Notes: generated from the letters alone by a model not told the origin. Shown: positions 17,445 through 26,779, numbered from the stretch's first letter. The stretch is 64,000 nt of DNA from Bog-473 sp963717455 (GCA_963717455.1 OY970336.1:5270001-5334000), one strand, 5' to 3'. Program-made: numbers and translations.

Positions 17445-18218
17445 ATGACCGCCTCGGACCTCTTCTCCATTGCCGGCAAGACAGCCCTCGTCACCGGGGG
17501 CAGCCGGGGCATCGGCCTGATGATCGCCGAGGGCTTCGTGGACGCCGGGGCGACGGTGTACATCTCCTCGCGCAAGGCGGACGTCTGCGAGCAGGTGGCC
17601 GCCGAGCTCTCCAAGAAGGGCACCTGCATCGCCGTCCCGGCCGACCTGTCCAAGGAGGAGGAGTGCCGCCACCTGGCCGACGAGATGGCGGCGCGGGTCG
17701 ACAAGCTGGACATCCTGGTGAACAACGCCGGTGCGACATGGGGCACACCGCTGGCCGACTTCGACGAGGCGGCATTCGAGCGCGTCCTGTCCCTCAACGT
17801 CAAGGGCGTCTTCCACCTGACCAAATTCCTGGTCCCGCTCCTCGAGAAGGCGGGCACCCAAGACCAGCCGGCGCGGGTGATCAACATCGGGTCCATCGAC
17901 GGGATCGGGGTGCCGGCACTCGAGACCTACTCGTACTCGGCGTCCAAAGCGGCTGTGCACCAGATGACGCGCCACCTGGCCAAGCGGCTGGCGCCGACCA
18001 TCACCGTGAACGCCATCGCACCGGGTCCGTTCGAATCCAAGATGATGGCCGCCACGCTCGAGGCCTTCAGGGACCAGATTGAGGCAGGTGCGCCGCTGAA
18101 GCGGATCGGCCGCCCCGACGACATGGCCGGCACCGCCATCTTCCTGGCGTCGCGAGCCGGCGCCTACCTGACCGGCGCCATCATCCCGGTCGACGGAGGC
18201 ATCTCCACCACCCGATAG
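17445..18218 (+). CDS. Short-chain dehydrogenase/reductase (RhlG-like)
   Basis: 257-aa classical SDR. The NADP site is LVTGGSRGIG (residues 15-24), followed by VNNAGATWGTPL and the active-site YSYSASKAAVHQMTRHLA with Ser/Tyr/Lys. The C-terminal FLASRAGAYLTGAIIPVDGG is standard. ATG 17445 is used; a GTG two codons earlier is possible. The sequence resembles RhlG/FabG-type beta-ketoacyl reductases. It follows the M20 hydrolase by 73 bp and may be in the same transcript. Confidence 0.88.
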   Translation: MTASDLFSIAGKTALVTGGSRGIGLMIAEGFVDAGATVYISSRKADVCEQVAAELSKKGTCIAVPADLSKEEECRHLADEMAARVDKLDILVNNAGATWGTPLADFDEAAFERVLSLNVKGVFHLTKFLVPLLEKAGTQDQPARVINIGSIDGIGVPALETYSYSASKAAVHQMTRHLAKRLAPTITVNAIAPGPFESKMMAATLEAFRDQIEAGAPLKRIGRPDDMAGTAIFLASRAGAYLTGAIIPVDGGISTTR

Positions 18219-18239
18219 CGAGGACACAGGGGGTACACC

Positions 18240-18950
18240 GTGCTGCTGCTCCATGAAGTGCACCGGGTCGCCGGGGCACAAGAAGAGAGGTTCGAGGCCG
18301 CCTACCGGGACGAGCTCATCCCGGCGCTGGCCAGGACGGAGGGCTGCCGCCTGTTGTGGTTCCTGCGGGTCGCCCACGGGAGTGGCCCGGCCTACACCGT
18401 GGTCACGATCATCGGCTGCCGCGACGCGGCGGCGTGGGCGGAGCTGGCCGAACGCATCCGCCAGGGCGACCTGGCGGAGTGGTCGGCCGAGGTCGACGCC
18501 ATCCGTCACGCCTGCGAGGCCAAGATCCTGACCCCGGTGTCGTGGTCACCGATGCAGCAGATCGACCTGGCAACCGTCCCGACGACGGGGGCCTCCCATG
18601 AGCTGAGCCTGTTCATGGAGGACACGGCATGGCCCTACCCGGGCGGGCTGACGGCGTACCTGGGCAAGGCCGGGACCCTCTACGACCAGACACTGAGCTC
18701 CCAGAAGCAGGAGGGGCGGGGCATCATCGAGCTCGAGGCCGCCTTCCAACCCGTCTACGGGTCCCACCGCACCAACGAAGTGATCCTCTGGCAGCGGGTG
18801 GTCAACCACAAGGCGCTCCTGTACCTGCTGGCCAACGACCTCCCGCCCTCCGCCACCGAGCCCGGCACCTGGATGCACGACGCACTCACGGTGCGCGACC
18901 GCTGGGAGAGCCGGATCCTCCGCAGCGCCGAGTGGTCGCCGCTCTACTGA
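18240..18950 (+). CDS. Two-domain NIPSNAP-like/ferredoxin-fold protein of unknown function
   Basis: 236 aa from GTG 18240 with an AGGGGG site. It begins LLLHEVHRVAGAQEERFEAA and YRDELIPAL, a pattern seen in dimeric alpha+beta-barrel (NIPSNAP or EthD-like) proteins. The second half repeats the theme (EGRGIIELEAAFQPVYGSHR, TNEVILWQRVVNHKALLYLL), so the protein probably holds two such domains. No catalytic residues are recognisable. It sits 21 bp after the SDR and before a cupin protein, suggesting a small accessory enzyme of the same pathway. Function unknown. Confidence 0.65.
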   Translation: MLLLHEVHRVAGAQEERFEAAYRDELIPALARTEGCRLLWFLRVAHGSGPAYTVVTIIGCRDAAAWAELAERIRQGDLAEWSAEVDAIRHACEAKILTPVSWSPMQQIDLATVPTTGASHELSLFMEDTAWPYPGGLTAYLGKAGTLYDQTLSSQKQEGRGIIELEAAFQPVYGSHRTNEVILWQRVVNHKALLYLLANDLPPSATEPGTWMHDALTVRDRWESRILRSAEWSPLY

Positions 18951-19005
18951 GCGGCCCGGACCGATCCGACGTGTGGCCCGTCGACATGGTGGGACGGTGG
19001 CGCGG

Positions 19006-19410
19006 ATGAGCGGCGGGGAGTTCGACCTGGCGCACACGTTCGTCCACCTGGGGCTCGACGGGGCCGCAACGCCATTACCGGATTTCGCCTGGTCACCCGA
19101 GTACCTCGACGCCTACGAGGCGCGCTTCGCAGCGGACGGCGACGAGGGGAGGCTGGTCTGCGTGTCGCCCCAGGAGGCGACGTGGGACACCTGGGAGCGC
19201 CACCCGGCCGGCGACGAGGTCGTGGTGCTCCTCTCGGGGCGGGTCGACGTGGTTCAGGAGGTCGAGGGGACGCAGCGCGTGGTGGAGCTCCGGGCCGGGG
19301 AGGCGATGGTGAACCCCCGCAACGTCTGGCACACCACCCTGGTCCACGAGCCGGGCGAGGCCCTCTTCATCACGCCGAGCACCGGCACCGAGCACCGGCC
19401 GCTCGCCTGA
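19006..19410 (+). CDS. Cupin-domain protein
   Basis: 134-aa single cupin. The first motif region reads ATWDTWERHPAGDEVVVLLSG and the second PRNVWHTTLVHEPGEALFIT, with His and Glu positions expected for a metal-binding beta barrel, although the first motif is incomplete (only one His). ATG 19006 is chosen because conserved sequence begins shortly after; earlier codons give Arg-rich sequence. It is the last gene in the rightward group that starts with the acyl-CoA dehydrogenase. It converges with the SCO6745-family gene, 10 bp apart. Confidence 0.75.
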   Translation: MSGGEFDLAHTFVHLGLDGAATPLPDFAWSPEYLDAYEARFAADGDEGRLVCVSPQEATWDTWERHPAGDEVVVLLSGRVDVVQEVEGTQRVVELRAGEAMVNPRNVWHTTLVHEPGEALFITPSTGTEHRPLA

Positions 19411-19420
19411 CGGCGCGGGG

Positions 19421-20322
19421 TCAGCGCGCCGGCGCCAAGTCGTGCGGGCCCTGCGGCGGGTAGCTCCGGCCTCCCGGACGGCCGCAGCCCACGGAGACAC
19501 CAACTCCATCAGCTCGTCGAAGCGGTCGCCGAGCGCGTCCACCATCACCTCGCACTGGGCGTCGGTGGCCACCTCGACCGACTCCCGCAACGCCCGTCCG
19601 GCGCCGGTGAGCCCACCGTCGGCCACGAGGCCGCGTGCGGCCAGACGGGCCTCGGCCTCGTCGAGCTGCGCGTCGGTCCAGGCGCGGGTGCGGATGTAGC
19701 TGCGCATCGGCAGGCCCCAGTAGAGCTCGGTGAGCAGACCGACCTCTGTCGCGTCGAGGCCGGCCGATGTCCAGGCCGCGGTGTGCGCGTCGCCGCGGTA
19801 CTCGCGCAACAGGTCGGCCCGGCGCCACATGTCGTCCATGGGATCGCCCGGCAACCCGAGGCTGAGGAGACCGGCGAACAGCGGCTTGCCCTCCGGTCGC
19901 AGGGGCGCCACCGCCTCCGCCAACAACTCCGACGCGTGGCCCAGCCCTTCGGGCTCGTCGCCGAGGACGCGTACGAGCTGGCCGACGGCGCCGCGGGTCC
20001 GAGCGGCGCAGATGGTTGGCGCGTCGACCCTGGCCCACCCGAACTCGACGGACGGCACGACGGCATCGGGGTTGAACACCGCGAAGGCGGCCGCAACCAC
20101 ATGGCCCGGCACCTGCCCCAGCACCGAGCCGCGGCTCGTGAAATAGGCAGGGCCGTCGGGCAGGTGGACGCCGCCCGGGAGTGTCCCGGGGCTGGGCGAG
20201 AACCCGAGCTCGGCGTAGGCAAGGTGGCACTCGGGGGAGAAGTACACCTGGCCCGCCACCGGCTCGAGGGCCATGGCGAGCCGCCTCGTCAGGGAGCCAC
20301 GCAATCCGGGCACAATTGCCAC
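19421..20322 (-). CDS. SCO6745-family protein (frameshift near the 3' end)
   Basis: Actinobacterial family of unknown function, about 285-300 aa. Diagnostic blocks are QVYFSPECHLAYAELGF, PDGPAYFTSRGSVLGQVPG, FAVFNPDAVVPSVEFGW, EYRGDAHTAAWTSAGLDATE and GLLTELYWGLPMRSYIRTRA. The frame then fails near 19465. The expected end SYPPQGPHDLAPAR is encoded one frame over and stops at 19421, and without correction translation runs on antisense to the cupin gene. One missing base explains it. The start is taken as GTG 20322; ATG 20274 is the alternative, but family members keep the RRLA...LEPV stretch before it. Fold suggests a winged-helix-like region; no activity is known. Confidence 0.82.
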
Positions 20323-20357
20323 CCTACGCCGGGGGCACTCCCCGTAACGTCTTGACC

Positions 20358-20837
20358 ATGACCGTGCCGGAGGAACAGGCTTGGCTGCGGCCCTCGGCCG
20401 CGCTCTGGCGCATGCGCCGGGCGCAGCTGACCATGGTCACCGTCGTGTTGGCTGCCTTCTTCGGGCTCGTGTTCCTCGCCGCGCTCGGCCCGCTCGCCGG
20501 TGGCGTCAGCGTGGCGGCCGTGCTGGTGCTCGGAGCGGGGTCCTCGTGGTTCGTGCGCCGCCGCTACCGGGCCTGGCGCTACCAGGAGCGCCACGAGGAC
20601 CTGCTCGTGGCCCGGGGCGTCATGGTGCAGCGCCTCTCGGTGGTGCCCTACGGGCGGATGCAGTTCGTCGAGGTCACGGCCGGGCCCATTGAGCGCCTCT
20701 TCCATCTCTCGACGGTGAAGCTGCACACGGCTGCCGCGGCCAGCGACGCCCGCATCCCCGGCCTCGAGGCGGACGAGGCGGCCCGGCTCCGTGACCGGCT
20801 CACCGAGCTGGGCGAGTCGATGGCGGCGGGCATGTGA
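20358..20837 (+). CDS. PH-domain membrane protein, YdbS-like
   Basis: 159 aa with two membrane helices (residues about 25-65) followed by a bacterial PH (bPH2/DUF304) domain containing YQERHEDLLVARGVMVQR and VVPYGRMQFVEVTAGPIERL. The family acts in the cytoplasmic membrane together with a YdbT partner; the role is poorly defined. ATG 20358 fits the first helix. The stop overlaps the GTG of the next gene (ATGTGA), so the two are translationally coupled, as ydbS-ydbT pairs are elsewhere. Confidence 0.88.
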   Translation: MTVPEEQAWLRPSAALWRMRRAQLTMVTVVLAAFFGLVFLAALGPLAGGVSVAAVLVLGAGSSWFVRRRYRAWRYQERHEDLLVARGVMVQRLSVVPYGRMQFVEVTAGPIERLFHLSTVKLHTAAAASDARIPGLEADEAARLRDRLTELGESMAAGM

Positions 20838-22309
20838 CGGCCGACGCGCCCGGTCCCCCTCTCCCCCACGACGGGTGGCGCCGCCTCCACCCGCTCTCGC
20901 CGGTGGCGCGCGTCGGCCGCCTCGTGCCGGCCCTTGTGTTCCTGTTCCTCGTCTCCACTGTGCACTCGAAGGCCGAGAACGGCGCCGCTGAGACCGACTA
21001 CCTCATCGTGATCACCCTCATCTCCGCCGTCTACGGCTATGTGCACTGGATGGTCACCCGCTGGCGCTTCGAGGGGGACACACTGCGGATAGAGACGGGC
21101 CTGATCAGGAAGGACTCACGGCGCCTGCCACTGGCGCGCATCCAGGCGGTCGACATCGTCCGCCCGCTCCTCGCCCGCATGCTCGGCGTGTCCGAGTTGC
21201 GCATCCGTCTGGCCGGGTCGGGATCCATCGACGGCAAGCTGGCCTACCTGGCCGAGACCGAGGCGGCCGAGCTCCGGCTCGTCCTCCTCGCCGGGCACCA
21301 CGACAGCGACGTGGCCGTGTCGAGCAACACCGGTCTGCCCATGGCGAGCGTGACCACGGGCCGCCTGCTCGGCTCGGTCCTGCTCTCGCTGGTCAGCATC
21401 GTGCTGGTCGGCACGGTCGCCACGCTGGCCGTCTTGGACCAGTTCGAGCCGCGGACGGCCGCCGCCGCCGCAGGCTTCCTGGCCGTCTACCTGGTCAGCT
21501 TCGCCGGTGTGGTGTGGCGACGGCTCTCCGGCCAGTACGGCTTCATCACCGTGGAGGGCCCGGAGGGGGTGCACATCAGGCGCGGGCTCCTCCAGACGAT
21601 CTCAGAGACGGTGCCCTACGGGAGGATCCAGGCCGTCCGCCAGGTCGAGCCGCTGCTGTGGCGTCCCTTCGGCTGGTGCCGCCTGGAGGTCGACATCGCA
21701 GGGGCGACGGCGCGCACCCAGCGCGGAGAGGGCACCAGCGTGGTGCGCAAGGCCCTCTTGCCCGTGGGTTCGCAGCAGGATGCCTGGCACCTCCTGGCGC
21801 GCCTGCTCGGCGGCCCCGACCCCGTGCGCACGCCGCCGCCGTGGCGGGCCCGCTTCAAGGCGCCGCTGAGCTTCCACTTCCTCTCCGCCGGCCACGACGG
21901 AGCGCACGCCGTGTGCGTGACGGGGAGACTGAACCGGGCGACGACCTGGGTACCGCTCGAGAAGTCACAGAGCATCCGCCGCGTCCAGGGCCCGGCACAA
22001 GGGCCGCTGGGTCTGGCCACCGTCCATGTCGACGTGGCCGGGAAGCGGGCCAGGGCCGAGTTCAGGGACCGCGAGGTGGAGGAGGCGGACCGCTTGGTCC
22101 AAGAGCTCTCCGAGCTGAGCCGGGTGGCCCGGCTGCAACACCGCCCCGCACCCGCGGCGTCCAACGGCCACGAGGGGGTCCCACCTTCGGGCTGGTACCC
22201 GGACCCGTCGGGGCGCCACGAGCAGCGCTACTGGCACGAGGGCCAGTGGACCGAGCACGTCGGCAACGGAGGCCGGCGCAGTGCGGAGGCGGCTATGCCG
22301 GCGCGCTGA
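20834..22309 (+). CDS. PH-domain membrane protein, YdbT-like, with C-terminal DUF2510
   Basis: 491 aa. Two pairs of helices (about 28-75 and 178-230) alternate with bPH2 domains. One reads RFEGDTLRIETGLIRKDSRR with LPLARIQAVDIVRPLLAR, the next VHIRRGLLQTISETVPYGR with IQAVRQVEPLLWRPFGWCRL. A third PH-like unit lies near residue 355. The last 45 residues hold a DUF2510 module, SGWYPDPSGRHEQRYWHEG. That fusion is not part of the standard YdbT architecture and links it to the DUF2510 protein at 9.3 kb. It overlaps the P450 gene on the other strand by 17 bp. Confidence 0.85.
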   Translation: MTADAPGPPLPHDGWRRLHPLSPVARVGRLVPALVFLFLVSTVHSKAENGAAETDYLIVITLISAVYGYVHWMVTRWRFEGDTLRIETGLIRKDSRRLPLARIQAVDIVRPLLARMLGVSELRIRLAGSGSIDGKLAYLAETEAAELRLVLLAGHHDSDVAVSSNTGLPMASVTTGRLLGSVLLSLVSIVLVGTVATLAVLDQFEPRTAAAAAGFLAVYLVSFAGVVWRRLSGQYGFITVEGPEGVHIRRGLLQTISETVPYGRIQAVRQVEPLLWRPFGWCRLEVDIAGATARTQRGEGTSVVRKALLPVGSQQDAWHLLARLLGGPDPVRTPPPWRARFKAPLSFHFLSAGHDGAHAVCVTGRLNRATTWVPLEKSQSIRRVQGPAQGPLGLATVHVDVAGKRARAEFRDREVEEADRLVQELSELSRVARLQHRPAPAASNGHEGVPPSGWYPDPSGRHEQRYWHEGQWTEHVGNGGRRSAEAAMPAR

Positions 22310-23516
22310 AACGCATGGGAAACTCCTCGATGGAGCGGATGCCCGACGTGTAGACGAGCGTATGGCCGGGCTCGACCTCGTAGTCGGGTATCCGCTCGTG
22401 CCATTCCCGTAGGGCGACACGCAGCTCCAGCCGGGCCAGGTTCGACCCGAGGCAGCGGTGGATGCCGCCACCGAATGCGATGTGACGGTTGACCTCACGG
22501 TCGAAGCGCACGACGTCGGCGTCAGGGAATTCGGCCTCATCGGTGTTGGCCGACCCGATCATGATCATCATCTGGTCACCCACGTGAATGGGGCATCCGC
22601 CGAGATCCGTCTCCTCCACGGCCACCCGGGCCACACCCATCACCGGCGTCTCCCAGCGCAGGAGCTCCTCGATAGCATTGGGGATCAGACCGGGGTCCTC
22701 GGCGAGCTGGCGCCGCTGCTCGGGGTGCTGGGCCAGGAAGGCGAACATGCAGTCGAGGGTGGCGGTGACGGTGTCGAGCCCGGCGATGAGGAAGAGGAAG
22801 CAGATGTCGAGGATGTCCTCCCGGCTCAGCCGGTCGCCCTCGACCTCGGCATCGAGGAACAGGGAGAGCAGGTCGTCGCGTCGCTCCACTTCACGCTCGT
22901 CGAGGATCTCGTTGAAGTAGTCGTAGACCGAGTCGGCGACCTGCTGCTGGTAGTCGCTGGCCTCCCGCGAGCCGTACAGCTTGCCGGTGACGTGGTCGGG
23001 CCGGATGATGCCGTCCTTCATGGTGAGGAACCGGTCCAGCTCGTCGAGGGGCAGGCCGAGGAGGGTGAGGAACACCTGCGAGGGGAAGGGGATGGAGAAC
23101 TGCTTGGCGAAGTCCACCTCGCCCCGGTCGATGAAGCCGTCGATGAGGTCGTTCACGAGGGCCGACACCTCGTCGTCGAGGAGCGCCATCTTGCGAGGGG
23201 AGAAGAGGGGATCGAGCAGCTTGCGGAACTTCTTGTGCTCCGGCGGGTCGATCTGCAGCGGGATCATGGGCCGCTTGTTCTTCAGGTCGACTGCGTCCAT
23301 GTTGGAAGAGAAGATCTCGGGATGACGCAGAGCCTGGTCGATCTCCTCCTTGCGCGACAGCAGCACACCGCGGCCCGTCGGCAGGTCGACGGGCATGACC
23401 GGAACGTCGCGCATCACTTTGAAGATCGGCTGCGGGTTGGCCGCCATCTCCGGATCCATCGCGGAGAGCGGGTTGCCGCCGTCGGCGGGTGTGTTGGTCT
23501 CGGTCTCGGTGTCCAT
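22293..23516 (-). CDS. Cytochrome P450
   Basis: 407-aa soluble heme monooxygenase. The I-helix is FLIAGLDTVTATLD, the ExxR motif is EELLRWETPVMGVAR, and the heme loop is FGGGIHRCLGSNLARLELR with the proximal Cys355. The C-helix region QIDPPEHKKFRKLLDPLFS is also clear. It lies 15 bp downstream of a TetR regulator in the same direction, so they form an operon and the P450 is probably induced by its own substrate. No ferredoxin or reductase gene is adjacent. The substrate is unknown; fatty acid, sterol or terpene are usual for such actinobacterial enzymes. Confidence 0.93.
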   Translation of the reverse strand: MDTETETNTPADGGNPLSAMDPEMAANPQPIFKVMRDVPVMPVDLPTGRGVLLSRKEEIDQALRHPEIFSSNMDAVDLKNKRPMIPLQIDPPEHKKFRKLLDPLFSPRKMALLDDEVSALVNDLIDGFIDRGEVDFAKQFSIPFPSQVFLTLLGLPLDELDRFLTMKDGIIRPDHVTGKLYGSREASDYQQQVADSVYDYFNEILDEREVERRDDLLSLFLDAEVEGDRLSREDILDICFLFLIAGLDTVTATLDCMFAFLAQHPEQRRQLAEDPGLIPNAIEELLRWETPVMGVARVAVEETDLGGCPIHVGDQMMIMIGSANTDEAEFPDADVVRFDREVNRHIAFGGGIHRCLGSNLARLELRVALREWHERIPDYEVEPGHTLVYTSGIRSIEEFPMRFSAPA

Positions 23517-23531
23517 GTGCCTCTCCCTGTG

Positions 23532-24140
23532 TCAGGCGGGTGCGATCTGAAGGATGTGGTTGACGGATTGCACGAGCGAGGCGTCGTCCGATTCGGGGAT
23601 GATCCAGCTCGCGGCGAAGAGGCGGACGATGACGTCGACCAGTTGCTCGCGCTCGAGAGCGCCGGCGGCCACGGCGGGAACCGTGTCGAGGGCTTCCCCG
23701 AGTCGCGTCACCAGCTCCGTCCGCAGGGACGGCAGGTGGTCGAGCAGGTAACCCATGACGAAACCGGACTCGGACTCGAAGAGCGGGCGGCACGGGTGGG
23801 AGCGGATGAAGTCGAACGCGTAGGCCATGAACGCCCCGATCTGCTCCTCGGGTGCTCGGGTCGTGGCGAGCACCTCGTCGAGCCCGATACTGAAGCGGCG
23901 CTCGTCGAAGGCGGCCGCGGCAGTCAGCACTTGGTCCTTGCTCGGGAAGTAACGGTAGAGGGTGCCCCGCGACACGCCGGCCGCCTCGGCGATCTCCTGC
24001 ATGCCGAGCCGGCGGACGCCGCGCCGGCCGATGAGACCGAGGGCCGCGGTGAGGATCCTCTCCTCAGTCGGGCTGAAGTCGCGGAGGTGAGTGGTGCCCA
24101 ACCCCGCACCGGTGGTGACGTCCTGGAGGGTCGCCGTCAT
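23532..24140 (-). CDS. TetR-family regulator of the P450 gene
   Basis: 202 aa. The N-terminal DNA-binding domain contains RILTAALGLIGRRGVRRLGM and the HTH QEIAEAAGVSRGTLYRYFPS. The ligand-binding half is diverse, as usual. ATG 24140 lies only about a dozen bases after a plausible -10 element, so the mRNA may be nearly leaderless. It is immediately upstream of the P450 gene, and autoregulation of both genes is the likely arrangement. Confidence 0.88.
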   Translation of the reverse strand: MTATLQDVTTGAGLGTTHLRDFSPTEERILTAALGLIGRRGVRRLGMQEIAEAAGVSRGTLYRYFPSKDQVLTAAAAFDERRFSIGLDEVLATTRAPEEQIGAFMAYAFDFIRSHPCRPLFESESGFVMGYLLDHLPSLRTELVTRLGEALDTVPAVAAGALEREQLVDVIVRLFAASWIIPESDDASLVQSVNHILQIAPA

Positions 24141-24150
24141 TCCGGTACAT

Positions 24151-24180
24151 ATTAGACACTTACTGTCCTTTTTGTCTCAA
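24151..24180 (-). promoter_or_regulatory. Candidate promoter/operator of the TetR-P450 operon
   Basis: On the minus strand TTGAGA (24180-24175) and TCTAAT (24156-24151) are separated by 18 nt and the latter ends 10 nt before the TetR ATG. The same interval contains AGACA (24154-24158) and TGTCT (24173-24177) as an inverted repeat across 14 nt. A TetR dimer bound there would cover the promoter. Confidence 0.4.
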
Positions 24181-24268
24181 TCACCGCCGCTCGATGCACA
24201 TCCACCCTGGTGGGAACACTGCGGGCGAAGGAAGAGCGGCTTCGGGCGCCTCGCCTCCCCCGCAACGC

Positions 24269-26779
24269 TCACGCTGTCTCCCTGAGCCTCCAACGCCGGA
24301 CGGCGGGCACGACGAACATCACGACGAGTGCGACCAGCCCGACCAGCGTGGCGAGCTGGCCCAGGTCGTCGGCCGCCGACCGCCCGTAGGTGAGCGTCAC
24401 GTCATGGCTCGTCGGCACGACCACCATCAGGTTGGGCGTCACGCGCCAGGGTCCGTCGGCACCGCTGGCGTGCCAGTTCGGGAAGTAGGAGACCTTGACG
24501 AGGACGGGTGTGCCCACCCGGGAGACGTGGAAGCTGATGGAGGAGTCGCTCTGGGACACGGCGGTCACGCGAGTGGTCCCGGCGTGCTTGACGGTCGGAC
24601 GGATGTCGCTCACTGCCGTCCGAGGCCACGATGCCGGGCCGTCCTGGGCGAGCTCCACGTTCCAGCGGCTCGGATGGGTGTACCACGCCAGTGACGGCCC
24701 TTCGTCGGTGGCACTGCCGAGCCAGCTCGACGGTGACGGCTTGACCCCCGAGAGCACGACGGGGTCGTTGCGCAGTGGGGTCACCAGGGCGGAGTTGCGC
24801 ACCACGTAGATGTCCCACGTGGTGTTCGTCACGGCGCCGTTGTAGTTCGACGCCCATGGGCCGGTGGTGGCGACGAGTTTCAGTGCAGGATCGGCGTCGG
24901 CCTCCTGTTCCACCTGCGACGTCTCCGCCATGAAGTACTTGACCCCGAGCAGCTGCAGGTGCCGCACCCCGAGGGTCACGTCGAGCGGGCCGTAGGGCAG
25001 CCCGACCTCGGGGTCGGAGGGCCCCGCCGACAGCTCGGCCTGGTCGAGGAAGTGGTAGGGCGTCGTCGTCGAGGACTCGAACAGCAGGCCCTCCATCGAG
25101 CCGATGCAGCCGCTCGTCCAGTAGGGCAGGAGCATGAGCGCCTCGGGGGTGCCGAAGCGCTGCTCGGTGTCGCTGTACTCCCACATGGCGCGCCCGCACC
25201 CGTAGCGCTTGCTGACCGCCTCCATGGTCTGGATCACAGATCGGTACTCGGGATAGGCCGGCTGCGCCTCGTACCCGGCATAGTTGAGAACGGACCAGTT
25301 CGTGACCTCGTTCGGCCCGACGTGCACCAGTGAGGACGGTTGGACCACGAACGGCGAGGCGACGATCACCATCACGGCGAGGAGGCCCAGGACCGCACCG
25401 CTGACGGCGGCCGGTGCCCAGCGCGGGGACGGCGCCCGGCGGGGGGTGAGGAGGTCGCCGGCACCGGCGGCGACCTCACCGGGCGTCCGCGGCTCCTCCC
25501 AGTGGCGGTGGGTCGGCGACCCCTCGGCCCACGGTGCCGCCTGGGCCTGCTCCTCCCACTGCCGGGCGCGCCACCGGCGCCACCACTGCGCCACGGCGAT
25601 GCACCCGGTCCCGAAGGCCCAGGCCGCCATCAGGTACACGGAGATGAACCAGAGCGGCAGGAGCCTGACGTTGTAGAGGCTGCCTTGGGGGTCGAGCGCG
25701 GTGGCCAGCGCCGACGCGACCCCGAGCACGGTCAGCGTGATGCCGAAGCGGCTGCGCACGATGAAGGCGGTGATGACGCCGATGCCGGCCAGGACGAGCG
25801 CCCACGTGTCGGCCTCTCGGAAGTACAGGGCCCACCCCTCGACGTTGGTGTAGCCCATGGAGGTCGTGTAGGCATGCTCGAGCCCGAAGGGAACCAGCCA
25901 CCAGCCTGAGAGCAGCAGGCCGATGCCTACGGTCGAGCCGGCCCACCACAGGGTGCGTGTCCGCGGGACGGGCTCAGCGGTCTCGTCGCTGCGCCACATC
26001 GAGAGGCGCGAGTCGGCGATCCCCCAGCGCGTCGGCAGCAGCTCGATGATCGTCAGGACCACCGCACCCCCGAGCGCGTACAGCCCCGGGACGATGTGCG
26101 ACAGCACACAGCCGGCGAGCACGACCGCGGCCCAGCCGCGATACCTCCCCTCCCGTACCGCACAGGCGAAGAGACCGAGGAACAGCACGGCCAGCGACAG
26201 GCTGAAGGAGAACGAGTACTCCCCCGCCAGTGTGGAGAACAGGTTGCCGCCGTAGATGGTGAACGTGTAGTCGAAGAGGAAGGGCAGCGTGGCGGCCGCC
26301 AGGATGGTCGGGATCGGGGGGCGTAACCGGAAGAACCGGCCACAGGCCCAGGCGCAGACCGGGAGCATCACCGATCCGAGGATCGTGCCCAGCTTGAACG
26401 CGACGTCGTAGGGGATGATCCAACCCGCGATTGCGATGAGGGCATCGGGGAGGGTGAAGTAGAAGGTGTAGAGAGGCATGCCGTCGTACCAGCCCGGGTA
26501 CCAGCCGGTCAGATGGCCGTGGCTGAGCAGCGTCTCGAGGTACTTGGGCATCGCGATGTGCGCGCCCGTGTCGCCGCCGGTCGTGGTCGTGTCCGTGAAC
26601 AGCATGCCCGGGTGAAGCTGGGAGATCGTCACGATGATGATGCTGGCGATCGTGATGACCGTGATGGCACCCGGCACCCACCACCAGCTGGAGCGGGAGG
26701 TGGTGTCGGCAGCGGGAGCAGGCTCCGGGAGCGGGGGGTCCTGCACGCTCACTCCGTCGGGCCCGGGATGTTCAGGCAC
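24269..26779 (-). CDS. Large polytopic membrane protein, PTPS-related/GT-C-like
   Basis: 836 aa. One helix near residue 35, then an extracytoplasmic loop with FTDTTTTGGDTGAHIAMPKY and GHLTGWYPGWYDGMPLYTFY. This is the hallmark of the 6-pyruvoyl-tetrahydropterin-synthase-related membrane domain, which resembles GT-C glycosyltransferases. About ten further helices follow. After residue 490 comes an extracytoplasmic domain of about 320 residues (SVIQTMEAVSKRYGCGRAMW, VRHLQLLGVKYFMAETSQVE), then a final helix and a basic tail RRWRLRETA. It resembles YfhO-type glycosyl/lipid-linked sugar transfer proteins. The Asp in GGDTGAH could be catalytic. GTG 26779 is the start. It stands alone on its strand, so the acceptor glycan is unknown. 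Confidence 0.7.
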   Translation of the reverse strand: MPEHPGPDGVSVQDPPLPEPAPAADTTSRSSWWWVPGAITVITIASIIIVTISQLHPGMLFTDTTTTGGDTGAHIAMPKYLETLLSHGHLTGWYPGWYDGMPLYTFYFTLPDALIAIAGWIIPYDVAFKLGTILGSVMLPVCAWACGRFFRLRPPIPTILAAATLPFLFDYTFTIYGGNLFSTLAGEYSFSFSLSLAVLFLGLFACAVREGRYRGWAAVVLAGCVLSHIVPGLYALGGAVVLTIIELLPTRWGIADSRLSMWRSDETAEPVPRTRTLWWAGSTVGIGLLLSGWWLVPFGLEHAYTTSMGYTNVEGWALYFREADTWALVLAGIGVITAFIVRSRFGITLTVLGVASALATALDPQGSLYNVRLLPLWFISVYLMAAWAFGTGCIAVAQWWRRWRARQWEEQAQAAPWAEGSPTHRHWEEPRTPGEVAAGAGDLLTPRRAPSPRWAPAAVSGAVLGLLAVMVIVASPFVVQPSSLVHVGPNEVTNWSVLNYAGYEAQPAYPEYRSVIQTMEAVSKRYGCGRAMWEYSDTEQRFGTPEALMLLPYWTSGCIGSMEGLLFESSTTTPYHFLDQAELSAGPSDPEVGLPYGPLDVTLGVRHLQLLGVKYFMAETSQVEQEADADPALKLVATTGPWASNYNGAVTNTTWDIYVVRNSALVTPLRNDPVVLSGVKPSPSSWLGSATDEGPSLAWYTHPSRWNVELAQDGPASWPRTAVSDIRPTVKHAGTTRVTAVSQSDSSISFHVSRVGTPVLVKVSYFPNWHASGADGPWRVTPNLMVVVPTSHDVTLTYGRSAADDLGQLATLVGLVALVVMFVVPAVRRWRLRETA

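Noticed and set aside
15923..17896. 657-codon minus-strand open frame
   Set aside because: It is antisense to the acyl-CoA dehydrogenase, M20 and SDR genes; composition is low-complexity and no motif appears.
22458..24155. A 565-codon open frame on the plus strand, rich in Gly/Glu/Arg/Val
   Set aside because: It is antisense to a complete P450 and TetR gene, which carry all family motifs. GC-rich codon use leaves the opposite strand open.
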